From Bacteroidetes bacterium SB0662_bin_6 (GTDB lineage Bacteria; Bacteroidota; Rhodothermia; Rhodothermales; VXPQ01), in the NCBI GenBank assembly GCA_009839485.1, contig VXPQ01000047.1, positions 79,696 to 143,695 on the forward strand: DNA of 64,000 nt, given 5' to 3'. This document shows positions 8,640 through 17,227 of the stretch, piece after piece. The position numbers and the translations under genes were made by a program. How positions within the stretch are numbered: the stretch's first letter is position 1; every line of letters begins with the position of its first letter. The notes under the pieces are model-generated. The model was given only the letters and a program-made list of their open reading frames with translations, was not told the origin of the DNA and did no database searches.

Positions 8640-8680
8640 GACATGTACGGTTTTTGATCCAATTACCGACAAGGGTACGC

Positions 8681-8709
8681 AATATATGACTTGGTCATGA
8701 CTAAGTCAA
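8681..8709 (-). promoter_or_regulatory. vapBC promoter with overlapping 22-bp palindromic operator
   Basis: On the minus strand TTGACT (8709-8704), a 17-base spacer and TATATT (8686-8681) form a near-consensus sigma70-type promoter. The spacer and -35 coincide with the palindrome TGACTTGGTCATGACTAAGTCA (8687-8708), in which 20 of 22 positions are symmetric. Binding of the antitoxin or toxin-antitoxin complex there would block the promoter; this role is inferred from known modules. Confidence 0.72.
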
Positions 8710-8729
8710 TAAAATATGCCACAAAAAAT

Positions 8730-8788
8730 GGGATACTCTAATTAAGTCCGCGAAGCGCTGATCGAAGCGATTTTGATCGGAGTATCCC
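8730..8788. repeat. Inverted-repeat unit with GAGTATCCC ends, between vapBC and ccmE
   Basis: GGGATACTC (8730-8738) and GAGTATCCC (8780-8788) are a perfect 9-bp inverted repeat with a 41-base loop. The right 38 bases (8751-8788, CGAAGCGCTGATCGAAGCG...) match 12053-12092 with few differences, so this is a member of a dispersed family. It may also act as a transcription boundary downstream of ccmE. Confidence 0.6.
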
Positions 8789-8811
8789 AAGATCCGATCC
8801 TCCGTTTCCTT

Positions 8812-9201
8812 CTACGAAGCCGCTGCCTGAAATTCGGCGCCGTCGTTGTATTTCGAGGGGCACTTGACGAGGATGTGCCGCGCTACGAAGATGTCCCCCT
8901 CTGTGGAGCCCTGTACGACCAGCCGTTCGGCGTCTTCGAAATTGGCCGGCTTGGGATTGGGATAATGGACCATGCGCACATGGCCTTTTTCGTCCTGCAT
9001 ATGGAAACTGAAGACGTTCCGGTCGCGGTCGTATGCATACCGTTCCGACTCCACCCATGTCCCGACCACATGCGCTTCCACGCCCGTTTCTTCGGCTTCG
9101 GCGAAATCCATGTATCCCCCGACCTGTTGCCCGAAGTTGAGGAACAACAGGGCGCCGAAGCCAAGCATCAGCACGAGGCCTATGATTGTTTTGGGTTTCA
9201 T
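8812..9201 (-). CDS. ccmE: Cytochrome c maturation heme chaperone CcmE, CxxxY variant
   Basis: Periplasmic, membrane-anchored heme chaperone that receives heme from CcmC and passes it on for attachment to cytochromes c. About 129 residues: a cytoplasmic start (MKPKTIIG), one membrane helix (LVLMLGFGALLFLNFG), then an OB-fold domain (VVGTWVESERYAYDRDRNVFSF..., VVQGSTEGDIFVARHILVKC). In classical CcmE the heme is bound by a His in HxxxY; here the aligned segment is CPSKY, i.e. CxxxY, the form described from some deltaproteobacteria and archaea. The start at 9201 is preferred to 9237 because the membrane anchor should be near the N-terminus. It is last in the murB-ccmBCDE run. Confidence 0.88.
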   Translation of the reverse strand: MKPKTIIGLVLMLGFGALLFLNFGQQVGGYMDFAEAEETGVEAHVVGTWVESERYAYDRDRNVFSFHMQDEKGHVRMVHYPNPKPANFEDAERLVVQGSTEGDIFVARHILVKCPSKYNDGAEFQAAAS

Positions 9202-9273
9202 GCGGGTGTTGTCGGGAGAGAAAGGGTGCTCGTGCAAGGATGCAGGGGCGGTGGTATACGTAATGCCACGATG

Positions 9274-9540
9274 CTACGGCGAAGCGTCTTCGTCTGAAAT
9301 GCGCGCATCCAGTTTCCGTTCCAGCCGGTCGATTTTGCGGTCGGTCCGGTATATGAATGCCGCGAGCCCGATCCAGATGATGAGCACCACCGCCAGGACC
9401 ACATAGAGTTTGTCCTGAGCCAGCATGGTTCGCTCCAGGGCATCCGGTTGCTGCACCGGCACTTCCTGCGCAGTCCATACGGAATCGTACGGTGTGGCGC
9501 CGTACGTCGTATCCGCTTCCTGAATGGAGTGAATGATCAT
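9274..9540 (-). CDS. ccmD: CcmD-like small membrane protein
   Basis: 88 residues with one hydrophobic helix (LYVVLAVVLIIWIGLAAFIY) followed by a basic, coiled segment (RTDRKIDRLERKLDARI). That arrangement, and its position between ccmC and ccmE with a 4-base overlap (ATGA on the minus strand) onto ccmC, match CcmD, which helps release heme-loaded CcmE from CcmABC. Sequence conservation in CcmD is poor in general, so the call rests on architecture and place. The N-terminal 45 residues are longer than in a typical CcmD. Confidence 0.7.
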   Translation of the reverse strand: MIIHSIQEADTTYGATPYDSVWTAQEVPVQQPDALERTMLAQDKLYVVLAVVLIIWIGLAAFIYRTDRKIDRLERKLDARISDEDASP

Positions 9541-10232
9541 GGTTTGGGGATATCGTCGGCTCGTTCGTTGAGGGCGGTCAGGCGGACTCGTTGCGTGTAA
9601 AAGACCCAGAAGAGCCCGATGAAACCGATCACCGCCGCGTAAAAGACCACGCGCATGATCGGATGGGTAATGTCACTGAAGGCAGGGTTGCCCTCCGCGC
9701 CGGGGTGCAGGCTTTCCATCTGGCGGGGAAGCACGTACAGGAGAAACGGGACGCAGGCGGCCGCGAACAGATTATATACGGCGGCGATGCGCGCCCGCTT
9801 TTCAGGTTCTTCCACGCTTGCGCGAAGGGTGAAGTAGGCCCCGTAAATCAGCAACTGTACGGCGGCCATCGTTTGCTTGGGATCGAAATTCCACCAGATA
9901 CCTTGCCCGACGTACCAGGTAAAGCGCGCCCATACGATGCCGGTGGCCAGACCGAGTATACCGAATACGGCGCCGACCCGGGCGGCTTCCAGCGCCCGCA
10001 CATCGCGTACGTGGTCACGGGACGAAAGGTATCGGGCCGAGTGCCATGCCGATACGAAGAAGGCCGCCATCATCGTGAACCACATCGGCACATGGAAATA
10101 CAGGTTCCGCGCCGTGTGCTCCAGAATATTGATTCGGGGAATATCCAGCAGAAATCCGCCCAGCAAGACCAGGGCCAGCCATGCCAGGACGATGTTGCGG
10201 ATACGCTTGTATGTTTTCCCTGAAGCAGCCAT
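9537..10232 (-). CDS. ccmC: Heme handling protein CcmC (CcsA family)
   Basis: Inner-membrane protein of 231 residues with six hydrophobic segments that delivers heme to CcmE in system I cytochrome c maturation. It shows the family's tryptophan-rich periplasmic motif as GQGIWWNFDPKQT near residue 115, and histidines in conserved positions before and after it (YFHVPMWF near residue 47; LHPGAEG near residue 175), which in the family act as heme ligands. It overlaps ccmD by four bases and lies 48 bases after ccmB. Confidence 0.9.
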   Translation of the reverse strand: MAASGKTYKRIRNIVLAWLALVLLGGFLLDIPRINILEHTARNLYFHVPMWFTMMAAFFVSAWHSARYLSSRDHVRDVRALEAARVGAVFGILGLATGIVWARFTWYVGQGIWWNFDPKQTMAAVQLLIYGAYFTLRASVEEPEKRARIAAVYNLFAAACVPFLLYVLPRQMESLHPGAEGNPAFSDITHPIMRVVFYAAVIGFIGLFWVFYTQRVRLTALNERADDIPKP

Positions 10233-10280
10233 GAAACGGAAAGTACAGTACGGAAAGAGGTACGCAAATGACGCACACCG

Positions 10281-10967
10281 TCAATCGTTCCAGACGAAAT
10301 CGAAGAGCAGCACGGCGGCGGTAATAACCACCCCGGCGAATGCCGCCAGCGTAGTCAGGGCTTCGCCGCTGGCGCTCCATCCGAAGCCGCCTTCGAGGGC
10401 ATGGCGCGTGGCCGCCACCACCGACATGAGCAAAGGTACGAGCAGGGGAAAAAGCAACACCGGGAGCAGCGGCCCTCGTGTTGCGGCCCGGGCGATCAAC
10501 GCGGCAAGGAGGGTCGTCGCCCCGGCGAGCCCCAGTGAACCGAGTAAAATCGTACTTGCGAGCAAGCCGCTGTGCGCCACCTGGATGTTCAGGAGCACGA
10601 TCATGGTAAAGACCGCCACGGCTTCCAATACAAGGATCAGCAGGAAATTGAACAGGAGTTTTCCTGCATAGACCATGCTGGCGCGGGTGTGCAACCGCAG
10701 GAGGAGCACGGTACCACGATCTTCTTCACTCACGAACGATCTTCCAAGGCCGATGGAAGCCGCAAAAAGAATCACAATCCACAGGAGTCCCGACTGGATG
10801 CGGGGAGAGAGGGGTTCCTGGCCCGTGGCGAACAGGATGAGCAGGATCGCGGCGGGGACGAACATCAGCAGCATCCCTACCGCATAGCGGCTTCGCAGTT
10901 CGAGACGCAGGTCCTTCTCGAAAACGGCCCACGCTCCGGCAAACCAAACTGTAAAGGATTGTTTCAT
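10281..10967 (-). CDS. ccmB: Heme exporter permease CcmB
   Basis: 228-residue integral membrane subunit of the CcmAB ABC transporter of cytochrome c maturation. It starts with a cytoplasmic stretch rich in charged residues (FEKDLRLELRSRYAVG) and has about six transmembrane segments; the FVSEEDRGTVLLLRLHTRA loop is typical of CcmB. The partner ATPase CcmA is not in this window, which is unusual since ccmA commonly sits next to ccmB. Its ATG overlaps the murB stop (ATGA), so the two are translationally coupled. Confidence 0.88.
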   Translation of the reverse strand: MKQSFTVWFAGAWAVFEKDLRLELRSRYAVGMLLMFVPAAILLILFATGQEPLSPRIQSGLLWIVILFAASIGLGRSFVSEEDRGTVLLLRLHTRASMVYAGKLLFNFLLILVLEAVAVFTMIVLLNIQVAHSGLLASTILLGSLGLAGATTLLAALIARAATRGPLLPVLLFPLLVPLLMSVVAATRHALEGGFGWSASGEALTTLAAFAGVVITAAVLLFDFVWND

Positions 10968-12004
10968 GACAGCGGGGGCCGGGGAGCGCCGATATGTGCT
11001 ATATCTTCCTGTGGGGTATACGGCAGTGCATCCGGTCTATTCTCGAATTCGCCAATGAACGCAATTTCCGTCTCGAGCAGATAGCCCGTGTTGCGCGCCA
11101 CCACTTCCTGTATGTATCGGATCAGGGCGATTACATCGGCGGCTCTGCCCCCGCCCCGGTTGACCATGATATTGGCGTGCCGGTGCGTGACTTCGATGCC
11201 TCCGATACGCGTTCCCTTGAGGCCGGCCTCGTCGATGAGCCGTCCCGCCCCGATTCCCTCTATTTTCTTGAAAATGGAACCCACGCTGGGCTCCGTATCC
11301 AGCGGGGGATGCCGGGCGCTGCGCCATTCGAGGTTCGCCGCCATGATTTCTTTCATCCGCGTCCGATCCCCCGGCTCCAGCCGGAACGTGGCCGAAAGCA
11401 CGATATCTTCACGGTCATGCAGTATCGAGTAGTCGTAGCCGAAGTTAAAATACTCCACGCCGACCGTACGGCGGTCGCTTTCTTCGGTCAGAATGTCCGC
11501 CTCCTCCAGCACTTCCTCGATGAACATGGTGCGCTCCCGCTTGGGGGGCGGCGCCAGGAAGTGCAGGTTTTGCCAGAGTGCGCCTCCCACGGTGGACGGA
11601 ATGCCGACATAGTGTTCCAGCCCGGAGAGGCCGGCTTCCACGGCCGCCTCGATTACGTCCGGATACATGATCGCTCCGGACTCCACCCATAGCCGGTGCG
11701 TGTCGGGATTTATCGTCATCCGGTCCGCCGTATTGTAGATGACGACTCCGCGTACGCCGCGGTCGCTCACCAGGATATTCGCGCCTCGTCCGAGAAGGAA
11801 ATACGGAACGCCGCATGCCCGGACCGTGGTAATGGCTCGAACGAGTTCCTCCACCGTCCGCGCCTCGTAGAACAGATCCGCTGCTCCACCAATCCGGAAC
11901 GTGGTGTAGGGGGCCAGTTCGACCTGCCGCAGAAGGCGTTCCGCTCCCAGCGCATGTTCCAGCGCAGCATAGTCCGGATCCGGCAAATAAGGCGCCTTCG
12001 TCAT
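10964..12004 (-). CDS. murB: UDP-N-acetylenolpyruvoylglucosamine reductase MurB
   Basis: FAD enzyme that reduces UDP-GlcNAc-enolpyruvate to UDP-MurNAc in peptidoglycan synthesis, in the cytoplasm. 346 residues with the N-terminal FAD-binding part (PYTTFRIGGAADLFYEA, LLGRGANILVSDRGVRG) and C-terminal SVGSIFKKIEGIGAGRLID, which contains the conserved Ser of the active site. The Tyr-containing insertion of type I enzymes appears present (VGVEYFNFGYDYS). The ribosome binding site AAGGA just before the ATG is part of a dispersed GGATAC motif (TTAAGGATACTATG). It leads the ccmBCDE genes. Confidence 0.93.
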   Translation of the reverse strand: MTKAPYLPDPDYAALEHALGAERLLRQVELAPYTTFRIGGAADLFYEARTVEELVRAITTVRACGVPYFLLGRGANILVSDRGVRGVVIYNTADRMTINPDTHRLWVESGAIMYPDVIEAAVEAGLSGLEHYVGIPSTVGGALWQNLHFLAPPPKRERTMFIEEVLEEADILTEESDRRTVGVEYFNFGYDYSILHDREDIVLSATFRLEPGDRTRMKEIMAANLEWRSARHPPLDTEPSVGSIFKKIEGIGAGRLIDEAGLKGTRIGGIEVTHRHANIMVNRGGGRAADVIALIRYIQEVVARNTGYLLETEIAFIGEFENRPDALPYTPQEDIAHIGAPRPPLS

Positions 12005-12052
12005 AGTATCCTTAATTTCAACGATGGAATCATGACGTCCTGTCCTTGCGAA

Positions 12053-12096
12053 CGTGAAGCGCTGAGCGAAGTGGTTTTGATCAGAGTATCCTTAAA
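12053..12096 (+). repeat. GAGTATCC-type repeat between murB and the MGMT-like gene
   Basis: CGTGAAGCGCTGAGCGAAGTG and then GTTTTGATCAGAGTATCCTTAA, matching the right half of the unit at 8730-8788. A shorter copy of the same ending (AGTATCCTTAA, 12005-12015) overlaps the murB start region in the opposite sense. Confidence 0.55.
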
Positions 12097-12123
12097 AATC
12101 GGTGGGAGAACGGTGTACGGCCT

Positions 12124-12471
12124 ATGAGCGTCTCCCGGGAAAACGATTTCTTCGAACGGGTCTGGGCCGTGGTGGACCGGATCCCTTGCGGTAAAGTTAC
12201 GACCTACGGGCATATCGCAGGATATCTCGGTGCGCGTTCCGCTGCCCGCACGGTCGGCTGGGCCCTGGGTGCGGCGGCGGGCGCCATGCTTCCTTGCCAC
12301 CGCGTCGTCAACCGCTTCGGCACCCTGACCGGCAAAATGCGTTTTGGAGGACCGCATGTCATGGAAGAACGTCTGCGTGCCGAGGGAGTGACCTTCGACG
12401 AGGATGGATGTGTCGTGCTGGAAGCGCATCTGTGGGATCCGTCCGAGGAATCAGAGTATCCTCAATCATGA
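12124..12471 (+). CDS. Alkyltransferase-like protein of the MGMT family with Cys retained
   Basis: A 115-residue protein consisting only of the C-terminal DNA-binding/active-site domain of O6-alkylguanine-DNA alkyltransferases: VVDRIPCGKVTTYGHIAGYLG, ARTVGWALGAA, then LPCHRVVNRFGTLTGK. Proteins of this short length are usually alkyltransferase-like (ATL) repair flags, in which the PCHR cysteine is replaced by Trp or Ala. Here the Cys is present, so direct dealkylation is possible. It is isolated, and its end overlaps the convergent aroA gene by six bases. Confidence 0.85.
   Translation: MSVSRENDFFERVWAVVDRIPCGKVTTYGHIAGYLGARSAARTVGWALGAAAGAMLPCHRVVNRFGTLTGKMRFGGPHVMEERLRAEGVTFDEDGCVVLEAHLWDPSEESEYPQS
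12449..12465 (+). repeat. GAGTATCC-type dispersed motif inside the end of the MGMT-like gene
   Basis: AATCAGAGTATCCTCAA encodes the last residues (EESEYPQ) of the MGMT-like protein and reaches the convergent stop of aroA. This is the only copy seen inside a reading frame. Confidence 0.4.
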
Positions 12472-13812
12472 AGCCACCGAGGCAAGCGTTTCCCAATAGT
12501 TCGGGAACGACACCGCCGCGCAGGAAGCACCCTCGATGATCGTTTCTCCGTCCGCCATCAGCCCGGCCACGGCCATGGCCATGGCCACCCGGTGATCGTG
12601 CCGGCTTTCCACGATGTTTCCGTGCAGGGCGGTGGGGCCTTCCACGGCCAATCCGTCGTCGAATTCTTCCACGGTGGCGCCCAGCCTTCGCAGGTTCTCC
12701 GCCATTGCGCCGATGCGGTCCGTTTCCTTGAAACGCAGTTCGCGCGCGTCCCGTATTTCGGTCCGGCCCGTCGCCAGGGCGCCCGCCACCGCAAGGATCG
12801 GGATTTCGTCGATCAGGAGAGGGATGCGCGCTCCGTCCACGCGTACGCCCCGAAGCGGGGAAGCCTCGATGTGGAGGTCGCCCACCGGTTCCCCGCCGGA
12901 TTCCTCCCGGTTGGCTATGCGGGTACGGGCGCCCATTTCCTCAAGCACTCCGAGGAGCGCGCTGCGCGTGGGGTTCAGCCCGACTTTTCTCAAAAGCATG
13001 GCGCCCTGAGGCGCTACGGCCCCGGCGACCATGAAAAAGGCGGCGGCGGAGAAATCGTTCGGCACGAGCCAGGTGCGGGCCGGCACGGACGGGTTTCCCC
13101 CGACGGAAATATGCCGGACACCTTCTGCCTCGCGCGGCGCCAGATTCAGCATGCGCTCGGTGTGGTCGCGCGACCGCAGGGTTTCAATGACCGTGGTCCG
13201 CCCTTTGGCCCGGAGGCCTGCCAGAAGTACGCAGGATTTTACCTGCGCCGAGGGCATCGGGAGGCGGTATTCCATGCCATGCAGCCGGGGCCCGCGCTCG
13301 ATACGCATGGGGGCGCAGCCGGCCTGCAAGGTGATTCGCGCACCCATCTGCCGGAGTGGCTTTGCCACACGTTCCATGGGGCGGCTCCGAAGGGATGCGT
13401 CGCCTGTGAGCACACTGTCGAAATCCTGTCCGGCGAGGAGGCCGGCAATAAGGCGCATCGTGGTGCCCGAGTTGCCGCAGTCCAGAGGGGCGTCGGGTGC
13501 GGAGAAACCGCCGAGCCCCTTGCCGTGCACCAGGATGTCTTCCCCGTCCTTTTCTATAACGATACCTAACTGCCGGAGGCAACCAAGGGTCGATTGCGGA
13601 TCGGCGGACGAGGGGAAATTGACCAGCCGGGAGGTTCCGTCGCCGATGGCTGCAAGCAGCGCGGCCCGTTGTGCGATCGACTTGTCGGGCGGCGGATCGA
13701 CGATACCGTCCACTTGTATACACCGCGTCACCACAGCCCGGTCGCTTGCCTTGTCGTATCGGATGTTCACGAAGCGGGAATCGTACGGATTGCCTTGAAA
13801 AAACGAGCGCAT
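12466..13812 (-). CDS. aroA: 3-phosphoshikimate 1-carboxyvinyltransferase (EPSP synthase) AroA
   Basis: Sixth step of the shikimate pathway: transfers enolpyruvyl from PEP to shikimate-3-phosphate. The protein has the expected sequence landmarks: PPPDKSIAQRAALLAAI near the start, LDCGNSGTTMRLIAGLLAG (PEP-binding), RPMERVAKPLRQMGA, SAQVKSCVLLAGL, DFSAAAFFMVAGA, DEIPILAVAGALATGRTEIRDARELRFKETDRI, and HDHRVAMAMAVAG near the C-terminus. The start is uncertain: ATG at 13812 gives 448 residues, and GTG codons at 13734 or 13731 would give the usual short N-terminus. It is divergent from tatA. aroK is also in the window but 25 kb away. Confidence 0.93.
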   Translation of the reverse strand: MRSFFQGNPYDSRFVNIRYDKASDRAVVTRCIQVDGIVDPPPDKSIAQRAALLAAIGDGTSRLVNFPSSADPQSTLGCLRQLGIVIEKDGEDILVHGKGLGGFSAPDAPLDCGNSGTTMRLIAGLLAGQDFDSVLTGDASLRSRPMERVAKPLRQMGARITLQAGCAPMRIERGPRLHGMEYRLPMPSAQVKSCVLLAGLRAKGRTTVIETLRSRDHTERMLNLAPREAEGVRHISVGGNPSVPARTWLVPNDFSAAAFFMVAGAVAPQGAMLLRKVGLNPTRSALLGVLEEMGARTRIANREESGGEPVGDLHIEASPLRGVRVDGARIPLLIDEIPILAVAGALATGRTEIRDARELRFKETDRIGAMAENLRRLGATVEEFDDGLAVEGPTALHGNIVESRHDHRVAMAMAVAGLMADGETIIEGASCAAVSFPNYWETLASVAS

Positions 13813-13999
13813 CTCTGGAAAGCGGGGCGTGGTTGCATGTTCCAGTCCGGTTTTACGGGGGCCGTCCGTGTTTCGGACACGCGATGCTGCCTGCCCGGAA
13901 CCCCGCATATACCCCTTCGTTTACCGGTACAAGCCGTATTGTTGCCGTTACGGGGCCGTTCTGCTATTCTGCTATCGTTCACAAAAAAGAGGGTTGGTC

Positions 14000-14338
14000 A
14001 TGGGTCTGGGAACGCCGGAAATCATTCTGATCGCTTTGGCTTTGCTCCTCATATTCGGCGCCAAGCGCATCCCGGAAATTGCCCGCGGGCTCGGCAAGGG
14101 CATGCGGGAGTTCAAGGATGCCACCAAGGATATCCAGCGTGAACTCACCGTGGATATAGATGACCGGAAGACCACCTACCGTCCCCAGCCGCCTCCTCAG
14201 GCTGCGCCGCAACCCCAGGCTCCTCCTGCCCAACCGCCCGCCGAGCAACCGCCGGCCCAGCCTGCGCAAGCCGCCCCGGCGCCGGATGCCGCTGCTTCCG
14301 GGCCCACCCAGGCTCCCGATCAGCCCCCTCAAAGTTGA
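14000..14338 (+). CDS. tatA: Sec-independent translocase subunit TatA
   Basis: 112 residues with the TatA/E layout: a short N-terminal membrane helix (GTPEIILIALALLLIFG), the FGAKRIPEIARGLGKGMREFKDA hinge and amphipathic helix, and a long, low-complexity tail made almost only of Pro, Gln and Ala. TatA forms the size-adapting pore for folded proteins with twin-arginine signals. The tail is longer than in E. coli TatA. tatC is not adjacent. The ATG at 14000 is preferred since it places the helix at the N-terminus. Confidence 0.92.
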   Translation: MGLGTPEIILIALALLLIFGAKRIPEIARGLGKGMREFKDATKDIQRELTVDIDDRKTTYRPQPPPQAAPQPQAPPAQPPAEQPPAQPAQAAPAPDAAASGPTQAPDQPPQS

Positions 14339-14339
14339 T

Positions 14340-14369
14340 TGCGCCGCTGCGGCGGTTTGTTGTTTGCCG
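14340..14369 (+). terminator. Possible terminator after tatA
   Basis: CGCCG-CTG-CGGCG forms a short GC-rich hairpin directly after the tatA stop, followed by GTTTGTTGTTT. The T-tract is interrupted, so it may be weak or inactive. Confidence 0.35.
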
Positions 14370-14420
14370 CATACCGGATTTACTCGTCTGCACTGAACGC
14401 TTTACCCTGCCGCTCGTCCG

Positions 14421-15971
14421 ATGACTCCATTTGCGGACGCCCGGAAAGCTTTACGGAACGGAGAGACCGATTGCGAACGATTGGTCTCTTCTTTTTTTGC
14501 GCGCATTCGGGCGCAAAACGATCGGGTCAACGCCTTCGTTTCGGTGGATGAGCAGGATGCCCTTGCACAGGCTCGCCACCTTGACCGGTTGACGGGCGCC
14601 GGCCCGGAGTTGCCTCTGAAGGGCATGGTTATGGGCATCAAGGACGTGATCTGTATGAAGGGGCGGCCTGCCACCTGTTCGTCCCGTATGCTCGAGCATT
14701 TCGAGTCGCTGTATGACGCCACGGTCATCGAACGCCTGCGGGCCGCGGGTGCGATTTTCGTCGGGAAAACGAACTGTGACGAGTTTGCGATGGGTTCATC
14801 CAACGAGACCTCGTATTTCGGTCCGGTCAGAAATCCGGCGAACCCCGACTACATTCCCGGCGGCTCTTCCGGAGGGTCCGCCGCCGCCGTCGCGGCCGGG
14901 ATGTGCCATATGGCGCTGGGCACCGATACGGGCGGATCCATTCGCCAGCCTGCGGCGCATTGCGGAGTGGTTGGTCTGAAACCTACCTACGGGCGCGTGT
15001 CCCGGTATGGCCTGGTGGCCTTTGCTTCTTCCTTCGATTGCATGGGGCCGATCGGGCAATGCGTGGAAGACTGCGCGCTTCTCCTGAACCATATGGCGGG
15101 GCAGGACGAACGGGATTCCACCAGTGCGCCGATGGACGTGCCCGACTACACGCAATCGCTTACAGGGGATATCCGGGGCATGCGTATCGGATTGCCGAAA
15201 GAGTACTTTGCCGACGGACTCGATGCGGGGATACGGGGGATGATCGAGGAATGCGTACGCGGTCTCGAACGCGAGGGCGCTGTGGTGCAGGATGTGTCGC
15301 TGCCTCGTACAGAGTACGGCATCGCTACGTATTACATTCTGACCACCGCCGAAGCCTCCAGCAATCTGGCCCGGTATGACGGCATCCGGTATGGTCACCG
15401 CGCATCGCTCGACGAGCTCCTTGAAACCATGCAAAACGAGCGGGAGGAACTGGCATTGGCCATGGAAACTGCTTCCGGGGCAGATGTAGAAGCGCTTAAG
15501 GATCGCCTGGAGGATGACCCCATGCTTCACCGTTTTTATATGGCTTCCCGGACGGAGGGCTTCGGGGATGAGGTCAAGCGGCGGATCATGCTTGGCGCCT
15601 ACGTGCTCTCTTCCGGATACTACGAGGCCTATTATGCGAAAGGACAGCAGGTACGGACCCTGATTCGGAACGATTTCGATACGGTCTTCAAGCAAGTGGA
15701 TGCACTCATTGCGCCGGCAACGCCCACGCCCCCTTTCCGCATCGGCAGTAAGACGGATGATCCTATGGCCATGTATCTCAGCGACATTTACACGGTAACC
15801 GCCAACCTTGCGGGGATTCCCGGCCTGGTCGTACCCCTCGGTTTGCACCCGGAAGCGCCCCATTTGCCCGTGGGTATGCAGATCCTGGGGCCGCACTTCG
15901 GCGAAGAGACGATATTCCGTGCCGGGGACATGGTAGAGCGGTTGTACGGGAGGACGCCGGGCCGGGCGTGA
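14421..15971 (+). CDS. gatA: Asp-tRNA(Asn)/Glu-tRNA(Gln) amidotransferase subunit A
   Basis: Amidase subunit of GatCAB, which makes Gln-tRNA or Asn-tRNA by amidating the misacylated precursor, using ammonia released from glutamine. The 516-residue protein carries the Ser-Ser-Lys amidase triad in context: [10 protein letters not shown] (Lys), [15 protein letters not shown] (Ser cis) and [16 protein letters not shown] (nucleophile). The C-terminal [25 protein letters not shown] is typical of GatA. gatB and gatC are not in the neighbourhood, which is common. It lies 80 bases after tatA. Confidence 0.95.
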   Translation: MTPFADARKALRNGETDCERLVSSFFARIRAQNDRVNAFVSVDEQDALAQARHLDRLTGAGPELPLKGMVMGIKDVICMKGRPATCSSRMLEHFESLYDATVIERLRAAGAIFVGKTNCDEFAMGSSNETSYFGPVRNPANPDYIPGGSSGGSAAAVAAGMCHMALGTDTGGSIRQPAAHCGVVGLKPTYGRVSRYGLVAFASSFDCMGPIGQCVEDCALLLNHMAGQDERDSTSAPMDVPDYTQSLTGDIRGMRIGLPKEYFADGLDAGIRGMIEECVRGLEREGAVVQDVSLPRTEYGIATYYILTTAEASSNLARYDGIRYGHRASLDELLETMQNEREELALAMETASGADVEALKDRLEDDPMLHRFYMASRTEGFGDEVKRRIMLGAYVLSSGYYEAYYAKGQQVRTLIRNDFDTVFKQVDALIAPATPTPPFRIGSKTDDPMAMYLSDIYTVTANLAGIPGLVVPLGLHPEAPHLPVGMQILGPHFGEETIFRAGDMVERLYGRTPGRA

Positions 15972-16325
15972 CAGGGCATATGATCAGGACAGGGCGCGTC
16001 TTCCTGCGCCGGCGCCGCAATCTTCCGAATCTTCGCCGATTCTGCGCCGGGATAGTCCGTATCTTTAAGAAATCTCTGATTAAATCCGGCAGAAACATAG
16101 ACCTTGGAGCGCGCAACAAGACCATCCAACGCCGAACCGCAAAATCGCAACCGAGAACAGGGACCTTGGGATGCGCATTCGAACAAAACATAGGGCCCGG
16201 GATATCCTGCAAGCTCGCGGCCAACCGCACGTTTATGTTTTGAGAGAAGGCGCGTCCCAAGGTCCTCGCCCATGCGGATTTAATCTTGGGTGCGTTCCGG
16301 TTTTTCGTTTCTTATTCCGACCGTT
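15972..16325. other. 354-base intergenic region between gatA and sucD
   Basis: No gene of its own. About 208 bases (16078-16285) are copy A of the structured dispersed element described below. The first 100 bases are GC-rich without a feature I can name; the last 40 form the sucD leader. Confidence 0.55.
16078..16285 (+). repeat. Structured dispersed element, copy A
   Basis: Bounded by the inverted sequence GATTAAATCCG / CGGATTTAATC. Inside it GGACCTTGGGATGCGC (16161-16176) pairs with GCGCGTCCCAAGGTCC (16250-16265) with one G-U pair, and an inner CAAAACAT/ATGTTTTG pair is also seen. It is the same element as 31824-31978 (same direction) and 38988-39190 (opposite direction). It ends 40 bases before sucD. 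Confidence 0.8.
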
Positions 16326-17201
16326 ATGGCGATTCTCGTCGATAAAAACACCCGTTTGCTTGTCCAGGGATTCACAGGTTCCGAGGGCACGTTCCATTCC
16401 GAGCACATGCTCGAGTACGGCACGGCGCTTGTAGCCGGCGTGACGCCCGGCAAGGGTGGCCGTACGCATCTCGGCAAGCCGGTGTTCAACACCGTGGCCG
16501 AGGCGGTTGCCCGGGAAGGGGCGAACACGTCCGTGATTTTCGTACCTCCTCCGTTTGCTGCGGATGCGATTCTGGAGGCGGCGGAAGCCGGTATACAGGT
16601 TATCGTGTGTATCACGGAAGGCATTCCCATAGAGGATATGATCCCGGTTTTTCACTATGTGCAGCGCAAGGGCGCACGCCTCATCGGCCCGAATTGTCCG
16701 GGAGCCCTGACGCCCGATCAGGCCAAAGTCGGCATCATGCCGGCGATGATTTTCAGGGAAGGATCCGTGGGGGTGGTGTCTCGCTCCGGCACCCTGACGT
16801 ACGAAGCGGTAGATCAGCTTACCCGGCAGGACCTTGGCCAGAGTACGGCGGTGGGCATCGGCGGGGATCCTGTCATCGGGACGAATTTCGTGGATGTCCT
16901 TCGGTTGTTCGAGGAAGATGACGACACCGAGAGCGTGGTAATGATTGGCGAAATCGGCGGTACGGCGGAAGAAGAAGCCGCGGCCTTCGTTCGAGACCAT
17001 ATGACGAAGCCCGTCTTCGGATTCATTGCGGGTCGGACGGCGCCTCCCGGACGCCGGATGGGACATGCCGGCGCCATCGTTTCCGGGGGCAAGGGTACGG
17101 CGGAAGAAAAGATTGCTGCGCTGGAAGAAGCCGGAGTAGTGGTGATCGAGAATCCGGCGGTGATCGGCGAGACGGTGAAGGATCGGTTGACTACCGTGTA
17201 A
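16326..17201 (+). CDS. sucD: Succinyl-CoA ligase (ADP-forming) alpha subunit SucD
   Basis: Alpha subunit of the TCA-cycle enzyme that makes ATP (or GTP) from succinyl-CoA. 291 residues: N-terminal CoA-binding Rossmann domain ([41 protein letters not shown]) and ligase domain with [38 protein letters not shown] and the active-site histidine in [17 protein letters not shown]. The start MAILVDKNT at 16326 matches the family; an upstream in-frame ATG at 16290 would add 12 unusual residues. The beta subunit gene sucC is not adjacent. engB follows after 26 bases. Confidence 0.95.
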   Translation: MAILVDKNTRLLVQGFTGSEGTFHSEHMLEYGTALVAGVTPGKGGRTHLGKPVFNTVAEAVAREGANTSVIFVPPPFAADAILEAAEAGIQVIVCITEGIPIEDMIPVFHYVQRKGARLIGPNCPGALTPDQAKVGIMPAMIFREGSVGVVSRSGTLTYEAVDQLTRQDLGQSTAVGIGGDPVIGTNFVDVLRLFEEDDDTESVVMIGEIGGTAEEEAAAFVRDHMTKPVFGFIAGRTAPPGRRMGHAGAIVSGGKGTAEEKIAALEEAGVVVIENPAVIGETVKDRLTTV

Positions 17202-17227
17202 ATCAGACCATTCAGGCGAGGCGCCCC

